From Pseudo-nitzschia pungens (lineage: Eukaryota > Bacillariophyta > Bacillariophyceae > Bacillariales > Bacillariaceae), in the NCBI GenBank assembly GCA_037355855.1, contig CM074765.1:3224001-3288000 (forward strand): a DNA stretch of 64,000 nt, written 5' to 3'. Every line of letters begins with the position of its first letter. Position 1 is the stretch's first letter. Both the position numbers and the translations under genes were made by a program. Positions 28,222-38,726 of the stretch are shown here, piece by piece. The notes under the pieces were generated by a model. It made no database searches, had not been told where the DNA came from, and saw only the letters and a list, made by a program, of their open reading frames with translations.

Positions 28222-30675
28222 ATGTTTCGCATCCAAAAAGAACAAATTGCTCCCATACCAGTACCCCTACTGACAGGGGGGACAGCAAGTACATCCGAGA
28301 TTTCACAGTCATTAGAGCCCTTGCTTTCTGAGCAAGCGGAAGATGAAAAATTCGACGATCTACAACTGCGTCTGTCTCCTCCAGCACCATCATGCCTATT
28401 ACAGGAACGAAAGAAACAAGAGCAGGAGGGAGGGGAACCTGAGAAGTATTCCGAGGCGTACTTCGAGGATCGAATCCAACGTCTCCGAAGCACAATTCAG
28501 CAGACAATACCAAGCAAAGAAGAAGTCGACTCGGATTGCATCTTTACATCGATCATTAAATCGCTAGAGGCGGCAAAGCAGGCACTGGAAAATTCCAAAG
28601 CAGTTGTCGTAGCTCTTCAGAACGAACAAAATAAACACCCGGAAGAGCAGGACTGGAAGGATTCTTCCTTGGTAGATCCAGCTGGAAAAGCAGTGGAAGA
28701 AGGGCAAATCGCAGTCGATCGTCTGGAAGAGGCTGGAATCGATACCGGTTGCGCTATCATAAAGGCCAGTAAGTTGCTTGATGAAAAAATCCCGCAGATT
28801 GAACGTGATTTGTTGGAGTGCACGGTGTTGATACAAGCAACGCCCGAAAAGCTTGCAAAGTGGTGCGCCGAATCTCCAGTTCTTAATCCACAATTGTTGG
28901 ATCGATTTCTAGGAGAAGGTAGCAATTCCACCGAATTAATGGAGAGTTTTCTGATGTCTGGTGGACCCTCGGATGGCAATTATGGGACGGCATTGACCAT
29001 TTATAATGAACTAGACAAGGAAAATCGCGAATTGCAATCAATGGTTTCCCCGAAAGCATTGTCTCTCCGACGACGTTTGGCTCTAGCAGTAGCCCTAGAG
29101 CTCGCGACACCCATTCCTGTTTTTCATCAAGAAGGCAAGTTTGTCGATCCCGTGGAGCGTTTCCATTACTACGCAAAGTTTGCCCCTGTTGATGATGATG
29201 CCAAAATCGAAGGTAGTGGAACCAACGAGATCACCTACACCGATGATCTGGATCAGGCATTTTACACGTTGTCCGTTTGGGAATTAAGAAAAGTTGTTAA
29301 CGCCGATGCAACCCATGATGATCTGACATGGGGAAGAGCGTTCTTGAGGAACTATCGCCCCGATCAAATTTATATGAAAGATCAGAAGTGGCGGTACATT
29401 ATGTCCGTCAGAACCGATGTAGGATACCGGCAACCCGCTCATGAATTTACCAACTACCCAGAAATGTTGAGTGCCGGAGGAGAATGTGGCCCCCGTGCTT
29501 TTTTTGGTAGATTCATCAGCAAAGCATGGGGTATTCCGACTTGGGGAGTACGTCAACCAGGACACGCAGCACTAAGTCATTGGACGAAAGACGGCTGGAC
29601 AATTTGTCTCGGTGCCGGGTGGCAGTATTCTTGGTGGGATGACAGCCGATACGGAGGAACCACACGCCATGGTCCTGATTTTCTGGAAGAGACAGAAGCG
29701 AGGGCATCGATCGGCTGCCCACGAATTTACTATGAAACGGTCATCTTGCTGGAATGCCTTGCCGAAAGTCTAGGAGAAACTGTAGAAGAAGATTTTGTCT
29801 CGGAAAAGATGTGGCGTTCTTTAGCCCTATCTCAACGAAAGATGGCGACTCGTTCGGTTCCAACGTTCTGCTCAAAAGACCTCGTCACTGCCAAGACCTG
29901 TGATCATGGTAACAGCCTTCACGAAGATGCCACTCGCAACGACTTTGGTTGTCTGTGCCGCTCGTCACCTTGTCGATTCTCATCTTTTTGCAGTAATCAC
30001 CAACAGCCACGTGTAGAGCAAAACGATAACGAAATCCATCATGGTCCAGAACCACTTGTCAATCATGTTCTAACAGAAAATTCGTTCGAAACGGAATGTG
30101 TGAAAATTTTTCAACAATCGTACAAGTTTCCTCGGATGGATGATCGAATGAGTACACCTGGAGTTTTGCACGATAAATTTGCAAAAGAGCTGGATATAGT
30201 CGCGACTCAACAAGTTGAAAGACAATCGAATCGGAATGAAGGCACCATTATCATCCCAGCCACTGCTTTTGTTGATCCGAAGCAACCCTCTTCAAATGTG
30301 CTGGTTATGAAAAGCTTCTCAGGTGGGAATCAGGTACATTTGGAGCATGATGGGCAACTTGAGTACGAGCTGCCGCCCTCTGTTGCTGAAGTAGGTTCTT
30401 TTGCTATCTCGATCAAAGTTGTGAATGTCCATCGTGACCAAAAGCCTATTATAGTTAAGTTTGAAAAACCCATTCTGCATGATGCATGTGCTGATGGATA
30501 CGAAATTATCCAACTACCTCAAGGACAAGAAATTGAAGTTCAGTATACAAGGGGCAAATGGGAACAAACCACATCTATTAGGGTTGATTTGAGTCCTGGT
30601 GGGCGTCTCAGGCTGTCAAGGGAAGCTCCGTGCTGGGGACTATCAATGAAAGAAATTATTCTTCAGCCACTCTAA
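28222..30675 (+). CDS. Transglutaminase-like (Cys-His-Asp) domain protein
   Basis: 817 residues from the ATG at 28222 (the frame is open upstream without another ATG). The N-terminal third is acidic and predicted helical or coiled (about residues 80-250). The central region carries a transglutaminase-like papain-fold signature: GGECGPRAFFGRF with C422, then GIPTWGVRQPGHAALSHW with H448, and WQYSWWDDS with D473/D474. This gives a plausible Cys-His-Asp triad in the usual order and spacing. The last ~130 residues look like a beta-rich accessory domain (KVVNVHRDQKPI to the C terminus). Proteins of this superfamily can cross-link, hydrolyse amides or act as proteases. The substrate here is unknown and I do not recognise a named ortholog. 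No signal peptide is seen. A 17-bp stretch at 28273-28289 equals the left-edge minisatellite. Confidence 0.7.
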   Translation: MFRIQKEQIAPIPVPLLTGGTASTSEISQSLEPLLSEQAEDEKFDDLQLRLSPPAPSCLLQERKKQEQEGGEPEKYSEAYFEDRIQRLRSTIQQTIPSKEEVDSDCIFTSIIKSLEAAKQALENSKAVVVALQNEQNKHPEEQDWKDSSLVDPAGKAVEEGQIAVDRLEEAGIDTGCAIIKASKLLDEKIPQIERDLLECTVLIQATPEKLAKWCAESPVLNPQLLDRFLGEGSNSTELMESFLMSGGPSDGNYGTALTIYNELDKENRELQSMVSPKALSLRRRLALAVALELATPIPVFHQEGKFVDPVERFHYYAKFAPVDDDAKIEGSGTNEITYTDDLDQAFYTLSVWELRKVVNADATHDDLTWGRAFLRNYRPDQIYMKDQKWRYIMSVRTDVGYRQPAHEFTNYPEMLSAGGECGPRAFFGRFISKAWGIPTWGVRQPGHAALSHWTKDGWTICLGAGWQYSWWDDSRYGGTTRHGPDFLEETEARASIGCPRIYYETVILLECLAESLGETVEEDFVSEKMWRSLALSQRKMATRSVPTFCSKDLVTAKTCDHGNSLHEDATRNDFGCLCRSSPCRFSSFCSNHQQPRVEQNDNEIHHGPEPLVNHVLTENSFETECVKIFQQSYKFPRMDDRMSTPGVLHDKFAKELDIVATQQVERQSNRNEGTIIIPATAFVDPKQPSSNVLVMKSFSGGNQVHLEHDGQLEYELPPSVAEVGSFAISIKVVNVHRDQKPIIVKFEKPILHDACADGYEIIQLPQGQEIEVQYTRGKWEQTTSIRVDLSPGGRLRLSREAPCWGLSMKEIILQPL

Positions 30676-32270
30676 GTGTCGGGTCCTTTGAATTGAAACT
30701 CAAATACCATGGGCTTAAAGTATCATTATGACAAAACATTATTGCTGTATTTTTTTACTTTCTCTGTGAGGTTTCGATGTTTTTCACCTTTTGGGTAAAA
30801 GTTGAGTAAAAATTTTTGTGTCAACTAGATTAAAACGCTTGCTTCAATTGATAAAGTCAATTATGACTAACCTCCACCTTGGTTTTGCTGCCAGGTTGTT
30901 GTATAAAATGGTCCTCTTTCATGCTGTTAGGAACTTTACCCTCTAATCACAAGGAGTGGGATTCAGTTTTGTCAGCTGCCCCATATTGGGTATATCTCTT
31001 CCTCCATCTTCTAGTACATTAGAAGTCATCCTTCTATCATTCTATAACCCTGATTTATATTAAATTGTTATGGGTTGGACCAGTGAGCTGAATTCATTGT
31101 TTTAATAGTTACAACTACATATTACTTATCAATCTGTCAGCACAGAGCAGGGTTTCCCAAGGTCTGCCACCATACCACAAGTAAAGAATACTACATTTCA
31201 AGGATGAAAGCCAGATTGGATGCACTAAGAATTCAAATAGTGCATGCTTCTTATCTTTGATGTCTAATGGAATTGAAAAGTGGTGGTCCCAGCATTCTCA
31301 AAGAAGACCTTATTTGGAATCTACTTCCAACTCTTCTCCCTATAGAAAAGATAATAGGCTTCCAAAAAATTTCAAACTTTAAACAATGGCTTTTCCATCT
31401 AATCTGTCAGCACAGCCTTCCTCAAAGCAATAGTGTCCTACTAGTCTGTCCTGCAAAACAAGGTTTGTTGGAACCTGGTACAACAAGTTGACCTTGCACC
31501 TTGATCTATGGAAAAATAATGATGCATGACATGAGTAGTACTTAAAAAAACTGACCCATGAGATAGGTGATAAAACCAACGAGTAAAGTTGTTAGTTTGG
31601 CAACTACAATTGTCAAATCATTGAATGGACATGTAAGGGAATTATGTGCAGAGGAATCCTCCCAACTCTCAAAAGACACACACAATTCTTGGGGGCTCTT
31701 GACTTGCAGTTCTCTGACCCTGACTGTGAACTCTGATCACCAGAGTGGAGAGGACAACTGAAGGCTTGAGAATCTCCCCCCACTATGATGAAAAGCATAG
31801 GAGTTACTAGAACACTTCTGTAAAAGAAAAGGTTTTTTCCATTGTAACAAGAAGCCAATTTAAGTCCAAGTTTGATTCTAAACCCCAATGGTTTCTGGGT
31901 TCTTGCACCAATGTTAGAGGATTGAACAATATCTTGAACAAATGTATAAATACTTGCCTGTTGGCAATGGAGAACAAGGAGGCAACAGCAATAACAACTG
32001 TGATGCATGGAGTGGTGGCAAAGAGTTTGAATGCAATAGAGAGATCATACAATTAATATTGCATAGTATACTAGGAGCACACCACTACCTACCACTCTAC
32101 TAGAGGTACATTAGAGGTATCAAGTATTGATGCCAGGCATGATGTTGTCTTAGGCTTTTAAGCTGAGAGTATTGTATGTACCGACTACACCTCTTATTAT
32201 CACCCTGTAGCATCAGTACTGAAGGGGACGCTCTATACTGGTATGCTGTAGCACTATACTTTTAATTGTA
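30676..32270. other. Gene-free AT-rich interval
   Basis: Begins with the 3' UTR of the transglutaminase-like gene and continues as AT-rich DNA with no frame above about 130 codons and no recognised protein. Likely decayed transposon sequence, but I cannot assign a family. Confidence 0.45.
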
Positions 32271-32709
32271 TCATTTAGTCACAGCGGTTGGCAAAGTCAA
32301 TGCATATGCATTGATTTTTGTTTGAGCAATCCTAACTTGTAAACTATTCACCCAAAAAGTAACAAGTAATAGCTTTTTAGAGAGCTTTCACTTTCCTCTT
32401 TCCATATGTGTATGACTCTATAGACTTCAGAGCTGGTCTCGTTGTTGTAAGTAAATCTTACTCAATCAAGTTAACACATGTCCATATAAAAATCAATGCA
32501 TACATCAATTTTGCCCACCGCGCATGTACTAGTAAATTTACTTGTAATGACTAGTTTGATTCAATAATTTTAAGTCGGGTTCTCTTCTTTTCCCAATGTC
32601 TTTCCAAAATTGAGTAAAAATTTGACTAACAGGATCATTATCTAATAAAAAAGGGTGGGCTAAATCTATGAGTAAACCTTACTGCCTCTCAGTAGAAATT
32701 AACTGATAT

Positions 32710-33568
32710 TGTGCTAAAGCTCCTGTATAGAGAAATGTACTGGGGCTAGAGGCGCTAGCCTCCAGTAACTTTCTACAAGGTGCTAGGCTGTACGGTATGC
32801 TAGAGCTGTGTGCTAAACTCTTAGGCTTAGCAGCAGGCTTAGCAGCAGGCTTAGCAGCAGGCTTAGCAGCAGGCTTAGCAGCAGGCTTAGCAGCAGGCTT
32901 AGTAGCAAGCTTAGCAGCAAGCTTAGCAGCAGGCTTAGCAGCAGGCTTATTACGAGGTGTATGGGGTGCTAACCATAAGATACCAGGGTCCTTGTGTAGG
33001 ATTTGTAGCAGTTACATGAGCCCTGGGTATAGCACTCCTCCAAGGCTAGCACACTGACTGTAGCATGGTGCTACAAGGTTAGGGTTGCTAATGCTATGAG
33101 ATAGGTGGTATGCTACCATACTATGCTACCATACTATGCTACCGCCGGGGTATGGTCATTGTGTACAATATGTAACTTACTATAACCGGACGCCTGACCC
33201 AGACAGTTATGAAGCTAGCAAGCAAGCAAGCGCTCAGAGCTAGCACGCTAGCACAAGATCGAACCACTTGCTAGATGGATACTCCAAATGCTACTCAGTA
33301 CGCTACAGTACTGATCCTACAGAGCTCTACAGAGATATAGGATACGAGACAGCGAAGCAAGCTGTCACGTTACAGAGCTGAGCGCTTTGCTCAGCTCCCT
33401 CCAACACTGTCACTCTTTTCTATTCTTCTTCCACCTTGAAAATAAACACCTATCATGCCCTCCCCTTCCAATCGATTCCCTTGTACCTCCAGGGGAGTAT
33501 CTTGTTGTAGTAACTGAGTGTATGCAATAGCGCTTGAACAGTATCCTCTGTAGACTCGCTATTTGCCA
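32710..33568 (+). repeat. LTR-like repeat, copy 1, inside a TIR element
   Basis: About 860 bp that match, in inverted orientation, 57094-57866. Both copies start TGTGCTAA(A/G)GCTCCTGT and end ATTTGCCA-like, so TG...CA ends are preserved. Both carry a GCTTAGCAGCAG-type array, a CCGCCGGGGT block and an AGCTGAGCGCTTTG block. No target duplication is recognisable, so the edges are approximate. Possibly a solo LTR of an element not otherwise present. Confidence 0.65.
32824..32949 (+). repeat. 12-bp minisatellite (GGCTTAGCAGCA)
   Basis: About ten to eleven tandem 12-bp units, mostly perfect. One frame reads Leu-Ala-Ala-Gly repeatedly and gives an 86-codon ORF, but the other LTR-like copy has only about six units and no such ORF. 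I treat it as non-coding. Confidence 0.9.
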
Positions 33569-33706
33569 CCACTCCGTGCTGTCCTGTTGTTAGTGCTCTC
33601 CTATTGCAGATGGGCAAATATCATTACATTTGACTAATAGGACTGAGAAAATTGGGTGGGCAAAATCAACTATGGCATAGTAGATATTTTGGCCAAAACT
33701 AAATGA

Positions 33707-34229
33707 TATCTTGCATGCCATGTGCTCGCTAACTTGCTTGGACTATGAGGTAACTACAGGGCTGGGTATATGACTCCAGTACATATCGTAGGTGCAGACC
33801 CTAAGGTCTTACCCCAGGGTAGTAGCATACTAGTAAAGCATACAGCTTGTAGCATAATGTGATCTATAGTACTGCTCTGTGCTATGCTAGGGTATGTATC
33901 CAGGGGCCTAGCAGAAGCACCTACCATACATACCAGCGTGCCAGTGAAATATCTCCATACATGAGTCACAAAGTCAGATACTGTCAGCTGGAAGTTACCA
34001 GGTTGGTATATATACATAATGTAACTAAAAGTATGAGTACCAGAAAACACATAAACTAATTTGACATCAATTTTTTCTTTTTATGTTATCTTATTTTACT
34101 TGACATTGCATCAGTCAATCTGTACAGCAGATCCACAGACCAACAAGGCTAACACAACAATAAACTTGAACTTTGAAAACATGCCTTAGCAGCAACACCA
34201 GGGGTACTTTCCCTATCCAACAACAGCAA
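33707..34229. other. Short non-coding spacer
   Basis: AT-rich DNA between the TIR element and the decayed gene. It has TGCTAG-rich words similar to the LTR-like repeat but no feature I can name. Confidence 0.4.
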
Positions 34230-35169
34230 TCAATGCAGCAGTGGATTTGGACCATTTTTATTGTCATTGCAAATCAATTTCATCAGATGTGTCATTGACA
34301 CATCTTCAAAGACACACCTGATCTCATTGCATTCTGTGTTGAGATCATTGCCTCTATGCAGCAAGTGCTCTACAGCATCCCAGATCAGCTTGTGACAGAC
34401 ATACCTGAACTTACAGCTTCCTCTCTCCTTTCTAGTGAAGTCCCTTGCTAACTTCCAACCACTGATGCCATTCTGATACTCATCCCACATTGCTTTGATA
34501 GTCTGAGGGTGTGGAAACAGAGTAGCAGGTCTCCCAGTTTCAGGAACACCTTGTGGTACTGCAGCACGTCTTGCCACTGCTGCTTGTCCATCACCAGAAG
34601 CTCTCCTAGCAGGAGCATACAACAATCCATGGACAATTCCACTCAGCATTCTCAACTGATGCTTTATCTCTGCCATCTCTGCAAGCTGGTGGTTCTTTAT
34701 CTCTGCTACATTAGTTTGAATAGTTCAAATCTTTGCATAGATAGCGTTCCTACACTCTGGTCCCCCTCTTCCAAGTCCTCCCTCTCTGTCCTCTGTATCC
34801 TCTTCAGGCACCTCATCCAGGTGAACAACACCATTGTGGTTTGATGGAATGATTTGAATCTATTTGACTTGGTTGTCTCCTTCTACCATCTCTGTTTCTC
34901 TACATAGTAGTGAGTATCAATTGACAATGATCTGTCTCGAGTTAGGGGGAACTAAAATCAGCATAAACGATTTATCGGCTTGTCCTTGCTTTCCAAGCAA
35001 GGTTGCTGAGCTTTCTGCACTTTGTGGGGTTCCCCTCCTCTTTTGCCTCGTCCAAATTTGCACTAGTTTGCATGAAATAGGAGATTGCTTTCTTCCAGAA
35101 TAATGGCATTGATGCTCTTGCATAGTATGGATTGACCTCTGGACCAAGTCCAAAGGCCCTGTAACACAT
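34230..35169 (-). pseudogene. Decayed transposon gene with GCR1_C-like C terminus
   Basis: The intact 3' part (34230-34676) encodes MAEIKHQLRML..., a basic linker and a block beginning LFPHPQTIKAMWDEYQNGI with KLARDFTRKERGSCKFRY. It resembles the GCR1_C DNA-binding fold found at the end of Crypton-type tyrosine recombinases and in many stramenopile repeat proteins. Just upstream the frame meets a stop codon (about 34727). Further upstream, 34972-35169 encodes WKKAISYFMQ and EEGNPTKCRKLSNL, typical of the region before GCR1_C in such proteins. The two parts are separated by stops or frame changes, and no recombinase catalytic core is seen. I call it a dead fragment of a Crypton-like or related element, with moderate confidence in family. 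Confidence 0.55.
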
Positions 35170-35729
35170 CCACTTGTAGATGTGGGTGGCTCACAAACTC
35201 AAGCAGTATGGCATGATAATTTAGTAACTGTGTGGGGGCATCGACATCATTTGAAAGATTTGGTGGTCCCAGGTTCTCACGCCAATGAAGAGCTGGAGGG
35301 CATGGCCAATTGCTCTTGTCTGCTTCTTCAGGGGGTTCTTCTGGAACTTCATTGTCACCATCATCATTGTTGTTGTTGTTGTCTTCTTCTTGGGGAGGAG
35401 CAGCAGCAGGAGGAGGTGCTGGGGTAGGTGCTTCTTCTGCAGCAACCAGTCAGGTGCAAGCAGCAGCATCCAAGGGGAATGCAGCTGCAAACGCTGTGCT
35501 GTTTCTTGCTACATCTTTTTCTTAAAATAGTGAGCAAACAGTGGATTACAGTGGATTTTGTGAAACATTTGGAGAGTTGACTGCCAGAATGACAGAAATT
35601 TTGATAGACATGAATCCTGTCTTTAGAAACGCAATGGAAGGTTGAGCACCTCAATTTGCACTATCTTAGGAGGGTCTAGAGCCCAATCAGTACCACACTC
35701 TCAACCACACAAAAAAGCTCCCCTGTGTA
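35170..35729. other. Interval with CAG/GTT short repeats upstream of the decayed gene
   Basis: Holds poly-Asn/Asp-coding GTT runs (about 35366-35388) and GCAGCAGGAGGAGG-type runs. It may be the decayed N-terminal region of the same pseudogene on the minus strand, but frames are broken. Confidence 0.4.
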
Positions 35730-37062
35730 TCATTTAGTTGTGGCAGTGGTCAAAATCAGTGGTTTATTATAATCACAGCAATCCTAACTTCTAAAGTATA
35801 GCTCCAATAGCAACAAGTAATGGGTTACTAGAAAGCTCTCACTCTCCTCCTTCCATAGGTATATAGTTTTATATACTTTAGAGCTGGTCTTGTTGTTGTA
35901 AATACCCCACCAAGTTAACACATGAATTTAGGTATTGATGGATATCTGTCAATTTTGACCACCGTGCTTTTTACTAGTAATATGGACTAGTTCGATTAAT
36001 TATTCATGCGCATCTTTTTGGTCCAGATTTTTCTTCTCTTTTCTGGAAAGAACCTTCATTGTCACACTGTCTTCTCATGTTTCTCAAATTGGTATGTGTT
36101 CTTGTTTGACATTGACAGACGATGGTATGTTTGTGAAGGCCAGATCCGATGGTGTCATGATTGTTTTTGGCGCACCATGATATATTTCAGAAATGGAGTA
36201 AAATAAGACATGTCTGATTAACATAAAATTGATACTTCCTCTGTTCCAAAATAACTGTTGGATGACTGAAACGTGTGCGTTCCAAATTAAATGTTCGTTT
36301 GTGTAGAAAATATGTAGAAGTTGTACCACAAACATCAAAATTATGTTTCGAAGTTTCACTTGTTGAAAGTACAGGATTTTCAGTACGAGTAGTATCAATA
36401 CAATTTTTAGTGGTACATTTTTGGTGCGCAAGATTTATGCGCATTGTTAAAAACATCCCAAAATTGGGTGCACATGAAACCACTGTGTAAAAACAAACAC
36501 AAAAAGTTGATTGAAATGCGGATCAAAAAAATCTCATCGAAAAGAGCAGTTTTCAGGATCAGTTGAGTTTAGCTGAATAAAAATGGCACATACCCCGGGC
36601 ACTAAAATGGGTCTCTTTGGAACACAACTGAAAGCACAAGAACACTCTTTCTGTTTACAACAGCAACTATACCTAGACAAAAATTCAGTGTCTCAGCTTT
36701 TGAAAGAACCTTCTCAGAGGTTCAAATGCCAGGTGGAACCCTTTCAACCAGTAAAATCACATTTGAAGGGCAAACCAGGCACTTTTCAAGTCCTTATGAA
36801 AGGTAGACCAATACCACCATTCTATCTAGTGTCTAACCAGGCATAAAGAGTTGTTTTAGGAGTGTTTAACCCAAAAAGAATGATTTGAATTGGTTGAAAA
36901 TTGATCGATAGACAAGCTTGTACCGGTAACCTTATGTGCAAAACAAACAGTTATTTCGGAACGGAGGAAGTATTTGATTGATATTTGACTAATTCGACTT
37001 CCAAAAAAGGGTGGTCAAAATTGACAGTTCAATCGTAGATTTTTGCCGCCACAACTAAATGA
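35730..37062. mobile_element. TIR element with TA flanks (copy 2, interrupted)
   Basis: The termini TCATTTAGTTGTGGC and GCCACAACTAAATGA are perfect inverted repeats (15 bp, 17 bp including the flanking TA). TA dinucleotides at 35728-35729 and 37063-37064 fit a TA target duplication. The left part matches the element at 32271. It is non-coding and interrupted by a second, different TIR element at 36235-36970. Confidence 0.75.
36235..36970. mobile_element. Stowaway-like TIR element nested in the previous one
   Basis: Begins CTTCCTCTGTTCCAAAATAACTG and ends with the near-complement AACAGTTATTTCGGAACGGAGGAAG, flanked by TA (36233-36234 and 36971-36972). The CTYCCTCYGTTCC end is the classic Stowaway/mariner signature known from plants. 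It is 736 bp. One 87-codon frame (36583-36846, MAHTPGTKMG) is open but resembles no transposase. Most likely a non-autonomous derivative. Confidence 0.75.
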
Positions 37063-37064
37063 TA

Positions 37065-38726
37065 AGATTACTTACTATGTGATGCAAGTTGCACGGGCGC
37101 GCATCACGTGCAACTAGGGTTGTATTTTAGGGATACAAGTAGGGTACAGGTACCACCGTACCGTAGGTCTGAAGTTAGCGCTTCCTCTCTGGTGAAAAAA
37201 TAAGTTGTAGAAGACTAAGATTACTAGCTCAAGTACACGCGCTTCCGAAGGAAGAATAATTCATTGTCTGAAAAAATAATTGAATCTGCTATGCCCAATT
37301 GTGGGGTGGTTGGTTCATTATTAGTGTTTTCGCTGTGGAGTGTCAAGCCACGATGCTCGATGTTTGTGGTGGTGGTGTTTTGTGGGGCGTTGAGTTTTTT
37401 GTTGGTGTTTGTATCGTTGTTGTTGTTATTGGAGGTGATTACTTTTTCTCAGACCGCCATTGTCAGTCATTCACGTAGACAGCTTTAAGGCTTGCTCTTT
37501 GCGAAAACAATGAGAATAGTATCCGTACCAAAGACCCCTGCTTAGCAACTCTGCCTACTGCTCTACATTCTACTGTACCTGCTCATTCCTCACTGTTCAG
37601 CTCTATTCACTACGGCACTGGACAATGGTAGGCTTGGGTCAATGGTACGGATCATACGATCCTACATTGCCTTTCGCACTTGCCTTGCCCTAAGTCAGAG
37701 TGTTCACGTGCCGTTGATGCCGTTGATGTTATTATTATTTACAAGGATTTCGAACCTCAAGGTTAACCTTACTCAACAATCACAAGTGACGTTTCATAAG
37801 CAAGAGTGGGGCCCAGGGAATCAATCCTTCCATTCCAGTATTCCTAATGCTTCCAGGTTGATTGCTACACGACAAAACTTATTCTAATGCAACTACAAAA
37901 TATCAATTTTTTGACATCTTCAATAGTAATTGATGTGTTCAATGAAAAACGGAGAATCATCGTTGCGATTAGGTAATATTCGTTCAATGTGAACGGATTG
38001 AGGAGTACTATCGTAATTAGCGTATTTCTTTCCACCAATTATAAATAATCCTTTGTGTTCCTCCAGGTTCGAAGAGCTGATAGAGAATTTTTCATACCAT
38101 ACCCAATAGTATCAGGATTGTTCGTGGAGTAAAATATTGACATATTTTTGGATCAAAGTGTTCGGCTTAGCACTTACCGTTCTTACACTGTCCTTGATGC
38201 TGCCATTCCAAATTTGTTTACTTTCAGTAAGGCTTAATAGTAGTAAGCAATGAACAAGGAAATATTATTTATGAAGATATCATTGAACTATGGAGATTCA
38301 GCGCGTTTGATTTTGATATCGAGTGAAAACAATTAGTCCTATGATTTCCCTGGGGATAGAAAAAGTATCATACATACTACAGGTTCACGTTCCCGTACGG
38401 TTTTCGCTACTGTATCATTTTTTCCCCCGAACGACCGCAACTTTGTGTTCTTCGTGTGAATTCAATTTTCATCTCGGCTCAGACGCTTGCGCCAACCCTT
38501 TCACGCACAGAAGTAAGAGTAATCTTACGAATACGGTAATTACCACAATACCACCAAAATCACGAAACTGAAAACAGAAACAGCAGAAAGAGATCACTTC
38601 GCCGACGGCGACAGAAGTAACGACATGAAAGTTTTCATGGAGTGATGGAGATCAAGCACCGCATCTCATTTTTCATCGGCAACATCAAAAATACAAAATA
38701 GGTGCCTAGCGGTAGCGGTGTTCGAT
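37065..38726. other. Gene-free upstream region of P450
   Basis: No supportable gene. A hydrophobic frame at 37264-37488 lacks an ATG and is likely chance. Motifs GGTTAACCTTAC (37761-37772) and GTAATCTTAC (38519-38528) occur. The final part should hold the P450 promoter. Confidence 0.45.

Larger units (their letters stand above)
32271..33706. mobile_element. TIR element with TA flanks (copy 1, interrupted)
   Basis: Starts TCATTTAG and ends CTAAATGA, with TA on both sides. The left ~300 bp match the left part of the element at 35730 (shared AGCAATCCTAACTT, GAGCTGGTCT, GTTGTTGTAA, AAGTTAACACATG). The right end matches too. It is non-coding, and TA duplications suggest a Tc1/mariner-type or Stowaway-like non-autonomous element. 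It has been opened by the LTR-like repeat at about 32710-33568. Confidence 0.65.

Noticed and set aside
32797..33057. 86-codon Leu-Ala-Ala-Gly repeat protein
   Set aside because: Comes from a 12-bp minisatellite inside a repeat. The other copy of the repeat does not preserve the frame.
36583..36846. 87-codon ORF inside the Stowaway-like element
   Set aside because: Has an ATG but no transposase motif and no recognised similarity. Too short for confidence.
37264..37488. Hydrophobic 74-codon frame
   Set aside because: Starts with TTG rather than ATG and is T-rich DNA. Likely chance.
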